Source: Aquirufa beregesia
GTDB lineage: Bacteria > Bacteroidota > Bacteroidia > Cytophagales > Spirosomataceae
Length of the DNA: 64,000 nucleotides
Direction: 5' to 3'
Assembly (NCBI RefSeq): GCF_011090385.1
Contig: NZ_SEWW01000008.1
Coordinates: forward strand, 62,001-126,000
Shown here: piece after piece, positions 7,490 through 17,339 of the stretch
Numbering within the stretch: the first letter of the stretch is position 1
Layout of the letters: every line of letters begins with the position of its first letter
Notes under the pieces: generated by a model
Told to the model about the DNA's origin: nothing
Seen by the model: the letters and a program-made list of their open reading frames with translations, nothing else
Database searches by the model: none
Made by a program: the position numbers and the translations under genes

Positions 7490-10400
7490 CTAAAAATCGT
7501 AACCAAATGACAAATAGGTTACTGGTGCTTTAATTTCTTTATTATCCATACCAAAGGCATAATCCAATTTAATGAAATAGCCCAACAAGTACGCTCTTGC
7601 CCCCAAACCATATCCCACTAAGAATGGATTTCTAAAATCCGTAACCGTAGCTAAAAATGGATTAGTATTTCCACCATAGGTATTGGTATTAAATCCATTG
7701 GTTCTGGCAAATGGATTAGATCCAGTCCAGGCGCTTCCTATGTCGGTAAAGCCAGCAAATTGAAATGAATTCATGAATCTAGATTTGGAAAAATCTGGAC
7801 CCATGAGGGATTTCAAAGGGACACGTAATTCTAAATTCAACAAAATATGACTTTGTCCCGACAATTTATTGATATTAAATCCACGTAAAGGGCTAGCCAC
7901 ATCACTCATAAATACATCACGCTGCGCTATACCTGCCGTACCCATAGGGTTCTCTTTATTTCTTCCTTCGCGCTGAATAAACAACCAATTATCGACGCCC
8001 CCTAACATGGTTTGTGGAGCGGCTGAACCCAGGGCATTGGAAGCTGATAAACGAGCAGCTAAAATAAAGCTATTGGTCAACTTCAAATACCGACGCATAT
8101 CCAAGCGGATACGACTAAAATTTTGAGCTAAAGCTAAGCCTGTTTGATACTCAGCAGAAAGATTCATCCTAAATCCTGTTCGTAGATTTTCATCCAAATA
8201 CACCGTATTATCAAAGGTATATTCCAATTTGGCACCAGCATAAGTTGCCAAGTTTTCCGGCGTAGTCAGACTATATTGATCAATAGCCCGATTGGAACTA
8301 AAAGATCCAGTAAAACTAACTTTGCTCAACAGATTAAACGGATAAACTCCTTTTACCTCGATTCGGTTATACCGTACTTTTTGAGAAAAACTTTCATTTT
8401 CTTGATCCAGTACCTTTCTATCAAAACGAACAAACCAATCTACTTTATTGGCTAAATAGCCATATTCAGCCCACAAATCAGCATTACGCAAATTGGAAGT
8501 CACAAATATCCCTGTCCTCACCAAATGATTCTCCAAAAGATCATTCATCTTCACTTCAAAAGAATAACCCAAACCTCGAATGGGATCCACCATGAAATTC
8601 CCTTCTGATTTGTTGACCACAAAAGAATTTTGATAATCCACGGGCCCCAATAATTTACCCGGATCTTTTCTTAATCGTTGACTTTGCTGCCTTAATTCAA
8701 TCCTAGCTCGTCGCTGATCTGCCCGACGAAGCAATGGTTTCTCAAGACTATCTTTCGAAGTCAAAGTAGCCGGATCTGCGGTAGATATTTCATTGAATTG
8801 TGGATACCAACGACTTTGACCCGCACTAACTAGTGAGCTAACAGGATAGGTACTAATCATTTGCGTTAACATGTCATTTTGCCGAACGACCAATTGATCT
8901 TGGGTCCATTCAGCTGATCTCCATGGACCTGAACGTGCCCCATTTTGATAAAAAGTAGTATCTGCCCAGCGTAAACTAATCAAATTAGTCCCTGATGTTT
9001 CTTCACTTAAAAAGTTCCAAACGGAATCAGACACTTGTCTAATATTGTGTATGTAACCACGATGAGCAAAAATACGGTTTGGGTTGGATGGATCATCCGC
9101 TTTCCAATGATATAAGGAATAGATACCGTCCTTGGATACGGATGCTTTCCAGGTTGAATCCACATATTTCTCGGTGATATAGGCCACATCGTTACCATTA
9201 TTCCACCAATGGGCTTCTATTTCATCATTGGCGTCCTGGGTCACTGCCGTATAACGATTCCGCCTCAAATCATAAATTCCTACATCGACCTGGCCATTTC
9301 TTAATGCCCTAACCAACATCCGCTGACCATTAGAGGCTATCTCAAAATCCAAGCAATTTAAATCCACCAATTTCTTTTTAGATTCCACCCGGAGGCTAAA
9401 CTTATTCGCTGTCAGGGCAGAATATGTTTGCAAATAGGAATTCCCCTCAGCACTATAAAGAATGGATAATACGTTGGATTTACCCCATGACAACAAAGGG
9501 CCACGATCTGTAGATATTCTTTCTGAATCTTTTAAACCAGTTTGAAAAATACTTTGTGATTTTTGATTACTCAAATTCATCAAATTCACTTGAAACTTCC
9601 CTGATTCTCCTAGTACATAGGCTAACCATTTACCATCTGGACTTATTTTAAAATCTCCTAGTATTTGATCATTTAGCATATCCACCGATGTCAAATTTCT
9701 CAATCCATTCAAGGCAACCGTATTCACCTCTTCTTGTTTGGACTGATGCATATAATACTCAAACCATTCTCTCAAAAATTTACTGAAAGGCTTTTTGATG
9801 GTACTGGAAATACTGGATTGCTCATTTCGAATGATTCGAGTCAAGTTCAAGATATTGCTAACTGGCTGCTTACCATAGGTCTTAACCAAGTATGCCCAAA
9901 TAGAATGTCCCAACCAAACGGATTCCTTTCCCTGAGCTAAATTAGGTTTGCGAACACGATTATTCACCACTACTTGGTACATAAATTGGTTCATTTCAGG
10001 AGAATCACCCTCGGCAATGTAGGCCGCAATTCCTTCTGAAAACCACTCAGGAACTGACAATAAGAGTGAGTTTTGAAGCGCATCTTTAATACTTCCACCA
10101 AAAAGCATGTCGTTCACATACACTTTAGTTACCTCCCTAACCAATTCCTTTTTATACTTAGAGGCATTCTGTTGAAAAGCAATTTCAACTTTGAACTCGG
10201 CAAAGTTTTCCGCCTTAGCTTCTTCCGCATTATCTAAACTAATTCCCGTATTGGATTGTATCCAATCTTGATGTGAAGGATAAACAAAGAGTTTTATTTT
10301 ATTGAATGGACTATACCCCAAGATATCGGTGATTCTGGGAAATTCAGATTCCAAAATTTGAATGGTATTTCTGGCTAAGGCTTCATTTTTACCGAAATAA

Positions 10401-10552
10401 TAGACTTCAAAATTTTGACTGGTAAAAAACTTCCAAACAAATTTTTGATACTGAATTCGGGTTTTATCGAATTTCTTTTGACTTGGATAGAAATCTTGCC
10501 CAGATAGCATGAAGGAAAAAAGCAGCAAAAATAATAGCAATATTCTTTTCAT
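7490..10552 (-). CDS. TolB-like beta-propeller protein with inactive gluzincin-like and C-terminal outer-membrane barrel domains
   Basis: A 1020-residue exported protein (signal peptide to about residue 18, 'MLSGQ'). Residues about 20-270 resemble a peptidase-MA/gluzincin domain: 'LVREVTKVY' stands where HExxH is expected (Arg139-Glu140 and Lys143) and 'VPEWFSEGIAAY' keeps the third-ligand glutamate (Glu173), so it is probably a non-catalytic relative. Residues about 290-600 are WD40/TolB-like propeller repeats ('ISPDGKWLAYV'). The C-terminal part (about 690-1020) is a BamA/D15-type beta barrel with alternating strands and a final aromatic residue ('YLSFGYDF'). Such chimeras are found across Bacteroidota; their role is unknown, probably outer-membrane biogenesis or surface display. 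It lies between an FAD oxidoreductase and proA. Confidence 0.8.
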   Translation of the reverse strand: MKRILLLFLLLFSFMLSGQDFYPSQKKFDKTRIQYQKFVWKFFTSQNFEVYYFGKNEALARNTIQILESEFPRITDILGYSPFNKIKLFVYPSHQDWIQSNTGISLDNAEEAKAENFAEFKVEIAFQQNASKYKKELVREVTKVYVNDMLFGGSIKDALQNSLLLSVPEWFSEGIAAYIAEGDSPEMNQFMYQVVVNNRVRKPNLAQGKESVWLGHSIWAYLVKTYGKQPVSNILNLTRIIRNEQSSISSTIKKPFSKFLREWFEYYMHQSKQEEVNTVALNGLRNLTSVDMLNDQILGDFKISPDGKWLAYVLGESGKFQVNLMNLSNQKSQSIFQTGLKDSERISTDRGPLLSWGKSNVLSILYSAEGNSYLQTYSALTANKFSLRVESKKKLVDLNCLDFEIASNGQRMLVRALRNGQVDVGIYDLRRNRYTAVTQDANDEIEAHWWNNGNDVAYITEKYVDSTWKASVSKDGIYSLYHWKADDPSNPNRIFAHRGYIHNIRQVSDSVWNFLSEETSGTNLISLRWADTTFYQNGARSGPWRSAEWTQDQLVVRQNDMLTQMISTYPVSSLVSAGQSRWYPQFNEISTADPATLTSKDSLEKPLLRRADQRRARIELRQQSQRLRKDPGKLLGPVDYQNSFVVNKSEGNFMVDPIRGLGYSFEVKMNDLLENHLVRTGIFVTSNLRNADLWAEYGYLANKVDWFVRFDRKVLDQENESFSQKVRYNRIEVKGVYPFNLLSKVSFTGSFSSNRAIDQYSLTTPENLATYAGAKLEYTFDNTVYLDENLRTGFRMNLSAEYQTGLALAQNFSRIRLDMRRYLKLTNSFILAARLSASNALGSAAPQTMLGGVDNWLFIQREGRNKENPMGTAGIAQRDVFMSDVASPLRGFNINKLSGQSHILLNLELRVPLKSLMGPDFSKSRFMNSFQFAGFTDIGSAWTGSNPFARTNGFNTNTYGGNTNPFLATVTDFRNPFLVGYGLGARAYLLGYFIKLDYAFGMDNKEIKAPVTYLSFGYDF

Positions 10553-10600
10553 CCTGTTTTCAGATTAATAGGCAATTTCAATAAAACCAAATTTAATGAT

Positions 10601-11641
10601 TTATGTGGAAAATAAATGGTAAAATCGACGAATTGATGCTTCCGAATTTATCTGTCCCTCCGCTTTCCATTCAGCTAACCATTGGTGGGCAAAATAGGGA
10701 CTCAAAGAAACTCCTTTGGAACCAAATCCATTGAATATGGCTAAGGGTAAATGAGGGTGAAAACCAACCAATGGCCTACGGTCTTGGGTGGCTGGCCTGA
10801 CTCCTGTAGACATCTCTATTTCCTCATAGGAATTTAAGCCCAATGATTTTAGTTTATTTCTCAAATCCAATTGGGCCGATATACTAGGCTGATTAGAAAA
10901 ATCATCCCATCGGTAGGTTGCCCCTACTTTAAATTCATGATTACCTAAGGGTAATAGGAAGCCATTTTTATTTAGAATATATTCCTGAGAGGGCTCCAGT
11001 GAACTAATTTTCATCAATTCTCCTTTGGCAGGTAAAAAATTCAAATGCCCAAAAAACGGATTATTCTGCTGGGCATGATAGCCTTCACAAAATATGACAC
11101 AGGCATAAGTCTGTTTTTGAAAAGAAACCACATCTCCTGAAATTTTCAAATCAGTTGCTGGATGAATGGCTATTTCCTGATATATGTTTTTTGTTTGAAA
11201 ATAACTTTTAGAGCATCTCAACAAGCTATCCACATCTAACCATCCTGCCTTTTCTACCCAAACTCCCTCATCTGTCCACCGAAGGTATTCATTATCTATC
11301 CCCTCTTTTCTTTCTAAAAGCCAACTTTTCATTTCCTCATTGGCATAGGGCCTAAACAAGGGCATCGGATGAAAAAATGAGCTGGATAAGGTTTTCTCTA
11401 GAGCAGTATAAAATGGAAACAGATATGAAAAAAGCTCATCCACTAGCCAAGATTTCTCTAATTTCCGACCAGTAACAGGGTTAAAAATCCCTCCTGCCGC
11501 ATAAGATGAAGTGAAAAAGGTTTTGGGAGCATCGACCAAGTAAAAAGGCACACCTGCTTGATCCAAGGTATGAGCTAGTATGGTTCCAGCCAAACCTTGC
11601 CCAATGATTAAAACAGGAAGCGAATGCTTATTTTTTAGCAT
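10601..11641 (-). CDS. FAD-dependent oxidoreductase (DAO family)
   Basis: A 346-residue flavoprotein of the glycine/D-amino-acid oxidase superfamily. The N-terminal Rossmann motif 'VLIIGQGLAGTILAHTLDQAG' binds FAD; further family features are 'YAAGGIFNPVTGR' and the C-terminal 'GFGSKGVSLSPYFA'. The second half also recalls the oxidase domain of MnmC, but no methyltransferase domain is present. The substrate cannot be predicted. Its start overlaps the end of cmk by 14 bases, so the two are translationally coupled. Confidence 0.8.
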   Translation of the reverse strand: MLKNKHSLPVLIIGQGLAGTILAHTLDQAGVPFYLVDAPKTFFTSSYAAGGIFNPVTGRKLEKSWLVDELFSYLFPFYTALEKTLSSSFFHPMPLFRPYANEEMKSWLLERKEGIDNEYLRWTDEGVWVEKAGWLDVDSLLRCSKSYFQTKNIYQEIAIHPATDLKISGDVVSFQKQTYACVIFCEGYHAQQNNPFFGHLNFLPAKGELMKISSLEPSQEYILNKNGFLLPLGNHEFKVGATYRWDDFSNQPSISAQLDLRNKLKSLGLNSYEEIEMSTGVRPATQDRRPLVGFHPHLPLAIFNGFGSKGVSLSPYFAHQWLAEWKAEGQINSEASIRRFYHLFST

Positions 11642-12314
11642 GTTGAACTCGTCGAACTTGTTCTAAAACAAAAGCTACTTGTTCATCCATGGATTTGTAA
11701 GATGTATCTAAATCAATGGCGTCATCGGCACGTTTTAGTGGCCCCTCACTTCTATTGGAATCAATTTCGTCCCGTATTTTTAAATTCTCTACAATCTGCT
11801 CAATGGGCAGATCCTCTCCTTTTTGCATTAATTCCAATTTTCTTCTTTGCGCCCTAATCTTAGGATCAGCCGTCATGAAAATTTTCACTTCAGCATCAGG
11901 AAAAACCACGGTCCCAACATCTCTACCATCCATCACAACTCCTTTCTTCTTCCCCATTTTTTGTTGCTGCGCTACCATGGCATGGCGCACCGTAGGAATA
12001 GCACTTACTTGACTCACGATATCAGAAATGTACATTTTCCGAATTTCATTCTCCACATTTTCACCATTCAAAAAGGTATCTGAGGCTTGCCTTTCTGGAT
12101 TAAATTCAAAAGTAATGTGCAGCTCTTCCAAAGCCTTTTCTACAGCACGTATATTAAAACAATCCACCTGATTGCGATGAAAATAGAGAGCTACAGCTCG
12201 GTACATGGCCCCTGTATCCACAAAAGCATAATGCAATTGGGCTGCTACACGTTTGGCAGTTGTACTTTTTCCACAAGAAGAAAAGCCATCAAGGGCAATG
12301 ATAATTTTAGACAT
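11628..12314 (-). CDS. cmk: Cytidylate kinase
   Basis: A 228-residue (d)CMP kinase that makes CDP/dCDP from CMP/dCMP and ATP. Seen: P-loop 'GFSSCGKST' (10-18, Ser-Cys in place of the usual Ser-Gly), 'FVDTGAMYRAVAL', 'VVMDGRDVGTVVFPDAEVKIFMTA', and the lid 'RDEIDSNRSEGPLKRADDAIDLDT'. All are standard for Cmk. Overlaps both neighbours (eight bases with the upstream hydrolase, 14 with the downstream FAD oxidoreductase), so it is firmly part of the clpP-clpX run. Confidence 0.95.
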   Translation of the reverse strand: MSKIIIALDGFSSCGKSTTAKRVAAQLHYAFVDTGAMYRAVALYFHRNQVDCFNIRAVEKALEELHITFEFNPERQASDTFLNGENVENEIRKMYISDIVSQVSAIPTVRHAMVAQQQKMGKKKGVVMDGRDVGTVVFPDAEVKIFMTADPKIRAQRRKLELMQKGEDLPIEQIVENLKIRDEIDSNRSEGPLKRADDAIDLDTSYKSMDEQVAFVLEQVRRVQHAKK

Positions 12315-13029
12315 GAACGGAGTTTAAAAACGAAATAATGGCCAAATATACCTCTTTGGGAGCTTCATAAGCGGCTTGATGGCCTGCCTGAAGTATTCGC
12401 ACTACATAATGAAGAGAAGAAAGTGCCACCGCTTTTTCCACATCTTCCAGAGGAACTAATGCATCTAACTCACCGTGAATAAATAAAAAGGGAATCTGTG
12501 TTGATGCCAATAAGTCCAATCCTGCCGGTCGGTCGCGCATGGCTTTAGAAGCTGCCACCAAACCTGAGGCGGGTAATTCCTGATATCGGTCAATTAAGCT
12601 TTTGATGACCTCAGAATTTTGTTGAACAAAATCCGGTGAAAATAAATTGGGAACAAATGGCCCAATGAAGGCTTTTGTTCCCAATTTATGTAAAAACTCA
12701 ATCGTTTTATTCCGGTTCAATTTCTTTTCCTGAGAATCCGACATGGCTGTTGAATTCAACATGACCACGGCTTTCACTTGTTCAGGAAATAAACTGGCTA
12801 ATGCTAGGGCAATATAACCACCCATCGAATGCCCAATGAGATACCAAGCTTGATCCTTAGGTAATTGTAAGGCAATTTTTTGAGCGTATTCCGACATACT
12901 TGAACAATCCTCCCAGCTAGCATAATCAGGCATAATTACTGGAAATGGCCAAGTATATGCGGGTATGAAATCATCCCAAACACGGTGATCTTCACCAAAT
13001 CCGTGTAAACAGACGATGATTCCTGTCAT
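12307..13029 (-). CDS. Alpha/beta hydrolase
   Basis: A 240-residue alpha/beta-hydrolase-fold protein. The nucleophile elbow GHSMGG follows 'QAWYLI'; the oxyanion-hole region 'CLHGFGEDHRVWDDF', the acid in 'HGELDALVPLEDV' and the catalytic histidine in 'AGHQAAYEAP' are all present, so it should be active. No signal peptide, hence cytosolic. Substrate unknown; related proteins are esterases, lipases or MenH-like. It begins one base before the end of the preceding lipoprotein gene's spacing and overlaps cmk by eight bases. Confidence 0.85.
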   Translation of the reverse strand: MTGIIVCLHGFGEDHRVWDDFIPAYTWPFPVIMPDYASWEDCSSMSEYAQKIALQLPKDQAWYLIGHSMGGYIALALASLFPEQVKAVVMLNSTAMSDSQEKKLNRNKTIEFLHKLGTKAFIGPFVPNLFSPDFVQQNSEVIKSLIDRYQELPASGLVAASKAMRDRPAGLDLLASTQIPFLFIHGELDALVPLEDVEKAVALSSLHYVVRILQAGHQAAYEAPKEVYLAIISFLNSVHV

Positions 13030-13030
13030 A

Positions 13031-13555
13031 TTAAAACGTATGCAAAAGGCCTAAGAGTACAAATATCAAACCAATGAAAGCAGAAACGGCTCCAATGGCT
13101 CCCAATCCAAAAATGGAAAGAATGATACCTATAATCAATAAAATAACCCCAATTTTCACTTTGGAATCCCAAGATGAAGGACTGGATGCTTGTTTTTGTT
13201 TCTTTGCTTGAACTTTATATTCCTTAATTTGGGCTTTAAGCTGAGCTTTGAACACTTTTTTATGTTGAATCAACTCCTTTTTCTCCATGTGTTTCATGGA
13301 TTTAACTCCCTGATGTAAGGAATTCAATTCTGTTACTAGCTTTGCTTCTTCGGGTGTGCTGGCTACTACTGGTACAATTTCTTCACTTAGTTGATTGGAT
13401 TGACTAACTATTAAGCTAGGTTCTTCTTCTTTCACTGGACTAACAATGGCCTTAGTAGAAGGCTGAGCTTGCTGGTAAACAGCAAAATACGCTCCTTTAT
13501 GTGAACAAGAAGCAATGAATAAAGTAAGGACGAGAACGATTAGATTGTTTTTCAT
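13031..13555 (-). CDS. Lipoprotein with C-terminal hydrophobic hairpin, unknown function
   Basis: A 174-residue protein with lipoprotein signal (lipobox IASC, Cys17), a low-complexity and charged middle part (a run of basic residues around 95-125, 'KAQLKAQIKEYKVQAKKQKQ'), and two glycine/isoleucine-rich transmembrane segments at the end (about 132-150 and 153-172). The hairpin resembles small membrane-stress proteins of Bacteroidota, but I do not recognise a named family. It sits between clpX and the hydrolase with gaps of one or two bases, so it is co-expressed with the protease genes. Confidence 0.7.
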   Translation of the reverse strand: MKNNLIVLVLTLFIASCSHKGAYFAVYQQAQPSTKAIVSPVKEEEPSLIVSQSNQLSEEIVPVVASTPEEAKLVTELNSLHQGVKSMKHMEKKELIQHKKVFKAQLKAQIKEYKVQAKKQKQASSPSSWDSKVKIGVILLIIGIILSIFGLGAIGAVSAFIGLIFVLLGLLHTF

Positions 13556-13557
13556 AA

Positions 13558-14811
13558 TTAGGCTACAACTTTCATTTGATGGAACACTGTTTTTTCGAAT
13601 TTCAATTTAGCATAAGCTAAGTCCACTTCAAAATTTGAAATGTCCGTTTGAGAAGGAATATCAAACATGGCATCTGTCATGATGGCTTCCATAATGGATC
13701 TCAAACCACGCGCACCCAATTTATATTGCATGGCTTGTTCCACCATGTAACTTAAAGCCTCTTCTGTAAAAGTCAACTTTACCCCTTCCATCTCAAACAA
13801 TTTTTCATATTGTTTGACCAAGGCATTTTTAGGCTTTGTCAAAATGGCTAATAAAGCCACTTGATCCAATGGATTAAGGTAAGTAATCACAGGCAGTCGA
13901 CCTAATAATTCAGGAATTAAACCAAATGATTTCAAATCTTGGGCGGTCACATATTTCATGATTTGATCTTTCTCAAAGGAATCATGGAAGGTATCGTCCC
14001 CAGAAAATCCAATTGGACGGGCATTTAAACGTTTAGAGATATGTCGACCAATACCATCAAAAGCACCCCCGCAAATGAATAGGATATTCTCTGTATTCAC
14101 GGCAATCATTTTTTGATCGGGATGTTTTCTTCCTCCTTGAGGTGGTACATTGACGATGGAGCCTTCTAGCAATTTTAACAAAGCTTGTTGAACACCTTCA
14201 CCCGATACATCACGAGTAATGGATGGATTATCTGATTTGCGCGCAATCTTGTCGATCTCATCAATGAAAACTATGCCACATTCTGCTTTAGCCACATCGT
14301 AATTAGCGGCTTGCAAGAGACGAGTCAAAATGGTTTCCACATCCTCTCCCACATAACCTGCTTCTGTAATGACAGTAGCATCGGCAATACAAAAAGGTAC
14401 TTGAAGTTTCTGCGCCAAGGTGCGGGCCAAATAGGTTTTACCCGTCCCTGTTTCTCCCACCATAAGGATGTTTGATTTCTCAATTTTCACATCCTGCTCA
14501 TTACTAGGCTGCATCAAGCGCTTGTAATGGTTATACACCGCTACCGAAAGATGTTTTTTAGCTTCTTCCTGACCGATGACATAGAGATCCAAATGTTCCT
14601 TTAAGTCTTTAGGCTTAACTAATTCAAATTGCTGCTTTGTATTCTTTTTATTGACTACTGGAGCCCCTAATTCTTCTTTAATGACCTCGTAGCCTTGTTG
14701 CAAACATTGATCACATATGTGTCCATCGATACCGGACAACAAAATTCCGACCTCCGATTTATTTCGGCCACAAAATGAGCAATTAGTATTATTCTTTTTG
14801 GGATTTGCCAT
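13558..14811 (-). CDS. clpX: ATP-dependent Clp protease ATP-binding subunit ClpX
   Basis: A 417-residue AAA+ unfoldase that feeds substrates to ClpP. The N-terminal zinc-binding domain has Cys11, Cys14, Cys33 and Cys36; Walker A is GETGTGKT, the pore loop '[10 protein letters not shown]', Walker B 'IVFIDEIDK', and the sensor-2 region '[15 protein letters not shown]'. Length is typical. It follows clpP after two bases, the usual clpP-clpX operon order. Confidence 0.97.
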   Translation of the reverse strand: MANPKKNNTNCSFCGRNKSEVGILLSGIDGHICDQCLQQGYEVIKEELGAPVVNKKNTKQQFELVKPKDLKEHLDLYVIGQEEAKKHLSVAVYNHYKRLMQPSNEQDVKIEKSNILMVGETGTGKTYLARTLAQKLQVPFCIADATVITEAGYVGEDVETILTRLLQAANYDVAKAECGIVFIDEIDKIARKSDNPSITRDVSGEGVQQALLKLLEGSIVNVPPQGGRKHPDQKMIAVNTENILFICGGAFDGIGRHISKRLNARPIGFSGDDTFHDSFEKDQIMKYVTAQDLKSFGLIPELLGRLPVITYLNPLDQVALLAILTKPKNALVKQYEKLFEMEGVKLTFTEEALSYMVEQAMQYKLGARGLRSIMEAIMTDAMFDIPSQTDISNFEVDLAYAKLKFEKTVFHQMKVVA

Positions 14812-14813
14812 CC

Positions 14814-15521
14814 TTACACATTACGGGTTAAAATTTCATCAATTAAACCATATTCTTTGGCTTCTGCCGCTTTCATCCAATAATCACGATCGGAATCACG
14901 CTCAATTTCTTCAAATGTTTTACCTGAATGCTTGGCCAAAATATCGTACAATTCCTGACGGATTTTAACGATTTCACGGGCTGTGATTTCAATATCGCGG
15001 CTTTGACCTTGTGCCCCACCAGAAGGTTGGTGTATCATCACACGCGCATGCTCCAAAGCAGAGCGTTTTCCGGCAGCACCTCCTGCTAATAATACCGCAC
15101 CCATGGAAGCGGCTAAAGAGGTACATACGGTTGCTACTTCTGGACGGATGTAATTCATGGTATCATAGATACCTAAACCGGCATACACAGATCCACCGGG
15201 ACTATTGATATACATTACTATGTCCTTTTTGGCATCGGTAGATTCCATAAATAATAATTGAGCCACAATGATATTGGCCATATAATCATCAACAGGTACA
15301 CCCATGAAAATAATACGGTCCATAATCAAACGTGAAAACACGTCGATTTGAGCGAAACGCATTGGACGCTCTTCAATGATATATTGGGTCATGTCGTCAA
15401 TACGGTGATTCACTTGGCTACCCATTTGATTCATGTATTGATCAACCGCTAAACCGTTTAAGCCTTTATGGTGTACCGCATATTTGCGAAACTCGTCTCC
15501 TGATAATTCCTTGGGATACAT
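14814..15521 (-). CDS. clpP: ATP-dependent Clp protease proteolytic subunit ClpP
   Basis: A 235-residue serine protease. The catalytic serine is in '[11 protein letters not shown]', the histidine in 'MIHQPSGG', the aspartate in 'RDSDRDYWM'. The N-terminal part is slightly longer than in E. coli, as usual in Bacteroidota. The start was put at the ATG for MYPKELSG (15521) because the 18 residues from the earlier in-frame ATG (15575) are unconserved and a good TAnnTTTG element lies just upstream of 15521. First gene of the long minus-strand operon. Confidence 0.95.
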   Translation of the reverse strand: MYPKELSGDEFRKYAVHHKGLNGLAVDQYMNQMGSQVNHRIDDMTQYIIEERPMRFAQIDVFSRLIMDRIIFMGVPVDDYMANIIVAQLLFMESTDAKKDIVMYINSPGGSVYAGLGIYDTMNYIRPEVATVCTSLAASMGAVLLAGGAAGKRSALEHARVMIHQPSGGAQGQSRDIEITAREIVKIRQELYDILAKHSGKTFEEIERDSDRDYWMKAAEAKEYGLIDEILTRNV

Positions 15522-15539
15522 AATTTTTAGTTTAAGATT

Positions 15540-15547
15540 CAAATTTA
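15540..15547 (-). promoter_or_regulatory. Candidate -7 element of the clpP operon
   Basis: On the minus strand these bases read TAAATTTG, a full match to the Bacteroidota -7 consensus TAnnTTTG, placed 19 bases before the clpP ATG. No clear TTTG -33 element is found at about 20 bases further upstream, so support is moderate. Confidence 0.45.
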
Positions 15548-15614
15548 AAATAAATGTCGGATTAATTGCGAGCAATTAGCTGGTAAACCAAATTTTGAAA
15601 TGCTTAGTTCACAC

Positions 15615-15638
15615 AAAACCCCGTAAAAACGGGGTTTT
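15615..15638 (-). terminator. Rho-independent terminator after tig
   Basis: Perfect hairpin AAAACCCC / GGGGTTTT around an eight-base loop, flanked by A and T tracts so that it can work on both strands. It lies between the end of tig (15663) and the clpP promoter and therefore separates the two transcripts. Confidence 0.85.
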
Positions 15639-15662
15639 GAAAATTCCAACAAATATCCTGTA

Positions 15663-17003
15663 CTATAAAGCTGCAGCGATTTCTTTGAATTTATCCACAT
15701 CGATTTTAGAAACCTTGTGTGGGATTTTTTCTACAATCACAGAAGATACTTTATCCGCAAAAGCTTGATTATATAAATTCATGAAATTGTCTGACTTCGA
15801 TTTATCACTCAAATAACCCATGGCTATTTTTTCAATCATTTCTTCGATACCCGGTTGGTCAGCCGACAAATAACCGCCAAATTGTTGACGTACCATGTCT
15901 TTCGCTTTTTCTACCACTTCCGCATATTCTACTTTCACTTCAAATTTCTCAGCAATTTCATTTTTGATTAAGTTCCAACGGATATCCTTTTTCACATTAT
16001 CAAAATCTTGATCAATTTGCTCCGGTGTAAATTTATCTTCATTGATACGTACTAACCAGTTACGCAAAAATGCCTCAGGCAAATCTATTTTCACTTGATC
16101 TAACAACGCTTTTTCTGCATCAATACGCAATAAGTAATTAGCTTCACGCTTGTAGTTATCTTGTACAATTTCAATCAGTTGCTCACGGAAACTAGCTTCA
16201 TCTGTAGCTTTACCTGCACCCAACACTTTATCGAAAAATGCTTGATCCAAGCTCGCTGGAACCGAACGAGTGATATCTTCTACGACATATGAAACCTCAC
16301 CAGTCAAATCACCTACTTCTTCTTCCTTCTTGCCTGTAGCTAATGCCAAAGATTTGGCATCATTGAATACTTTATCAATAGCAAACTTTAGGGTATCTCC
16401 TACTTTCGCTCCTATGAAAATCTTTTTCGATTTATCATTGATCGAATGCAAAGGAATAGCTGATTTCTCCACCCAGTCTCCTTGAGTGAAAGTTCCAAAA
16501 ACCAAATCCCGATCTTCTACCGATTCTGGATGAGTCTGCTCTCCGAATTGCTTCTTCAAGTTCTCAATCGTTTCTTCGATTTCTTTTTTATCTGCTTTGA
16601 TTTCGTAAGAATTAACTGTTTTAATTTTATCTAAATCAACAGAAAACTCTCCGTGAAAACCTAAATCATAATGGAAGGTAAATTCCGTATCTTTTTCCCA
16701 GTCGATAGCATCTGCTTCTTCTACTGCAGGCATAGGCTCTCCAACAAGGTTCAATTTATTTTCTTTAATATAATCACTTACCGCATGACCTAATAAATGA
16801 TTGATCTCTTCCACTAAAATGGATTGTCCAGCCAATTTTTTGATTAATGGCATAGGCACCATACCCGGACGAAAACCTTTGATGCTCGCCTTTTTACGAT
16901 AATCTTTTAATTTAGCTTCTACTTTTTCTTGGTAATCAGCAGCTGAAACGACAACGGTCAAACGACCTTCTAAATCATTTGAATGGTTGAGCGAAATATT
17001 CAT
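15663..17003 (-). CDS. tig: Trigger factor
   Basis: A 446-residue ribosome-associated chaperone. The start is the ATG at 17003 (MNISLNHSND), because upstream in-frame codons run through the tRNA-Leu gene. The ribosome-docking motif appears as 'GFRPGMVP' (GFRxGK-like, with Met for Lys), followed by the FKBP-like domain ('EDRDLVFGTFTQG'...'GDTLKFAIDKVF') and a long helical C-terminal domain. Like other Bacteroidota trigger factors the PPIase part is degenerate. It is transcribed behind the tRNA from a strong promoter at 17171-17202. Confidence 0.93.
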   Translation of the reverse strand: MNISLNHSNDLEGRLTVVVSAADYQEKVEAKLKDYRKKASIKGFRPGMVPMPLIKKLAGQSILVEEINHLLGHAVSDYIKENKLNLVGEPMPAVEEADAIDWEKDTEFTFHYDLGFHGEFSVDLDKIKTVNSYEIKADKKEIEETIENLKKQFGEQTHPESVEDRDLVFGTFTQGDWVEKSAIPLHSINDKSKKIFIGAKVGDTLKFAIDKVFNDAKSLALATGKKEEEVGDLTGEVSYVVEDITRSVPASLDQAFFDKVLGAGKATDEASFREQLIEIVQDNYKREANYLLRIDAEKALLDQVKIDLPEAFLRNWLVRINEDKFTPEQIDQDFDNVKKDIRWNLIKNEIAEKFEVKVEYAEVVEKAKDMVRQQFGGYLSADQPGIEEMIEKIAMGYLSDKSKSDNFMNLYNQAFADKVSSVIVEKIPHKVSKIDVDKFKEIAAAL

Positions 17004-17070
17004 ATGGAAGTATTTAAATTTTTTAATTAAAAAAAGCCCCCAATACCTTTTGGTCTTGAGGGCTTGCCGA

Positions 17071-17155
17071 TGGTACGGGCGGAGGGACTCGAACCCCCAT
17101 GCCTCGCGGCGCCAGATCCTAAGTCTGGTATGTCTACCAATTCCACCACGCCCGC
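17071..17155 (-). tRNA. tRNA-Leu (anticodon UAG)
   Basis: The minus strand folds as a class II tRNA: acceptor GCGGGCG pairing with CGCCCGU (G1-U72 wobble), D-arm with TGGTAGA, anticodon stem-loop CAGA-CTTAGGA-TCTG giving anticodon TAG, a long variable arm, and T-loop GGTTCGAGTCC. The 3' CCA is encoded. The large variable arm and UAG anticodon identify leucine. It lies 67 bases upstream of the tig start in the same orientation. Confidence 0.95.
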
Positions 17156-17170
17156 TTGCATTTGGAGGTG

Positions 17171-17202
17171 CAAAGGTAATTAGCAAAATTAAGTATTCCA
17201 AA
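17171..17202 (-). promoter_or_regulatory. Bacteroidota-type sigma-70 promoter of tRNA-Leu and tig
   Basis: On the minus strand: TTTG (17202-17199), a 20-base spacer, then TACCTTTG (17178-17171), matching TTTG-N19-21-TAnnTTTG in full. The -7 box ends 15 bases before the tRNA 5' end, so transcription would begin just upstream of the mature tRNA and continue into tig. Confidence 0.75.
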
Positions 17203-17339
17203 ACACTTGAAGAATTTATATTCAGTCACTCTTTTTCGTCTCAGGATTTAAAAAAGAAATCGCAAAATTTAACAGCTTTTAAGATTAAATGTGATTATTG
17301 TAAGGTTTTCTAAGCTATTTTTAGAAATTCAATTCAACC

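Noticed and set aside
17004..17201. N-terminal extension of the trigger factor
   Set aside because: The in-frame upstream codons pass through the tRNA-Leu gene and reach the promoter; the conserved protein begins at 17003.
16987..17313. Plus-strand frame across tRNA-Leu
   Set aside because: Antisense to a clear tRNA gene.
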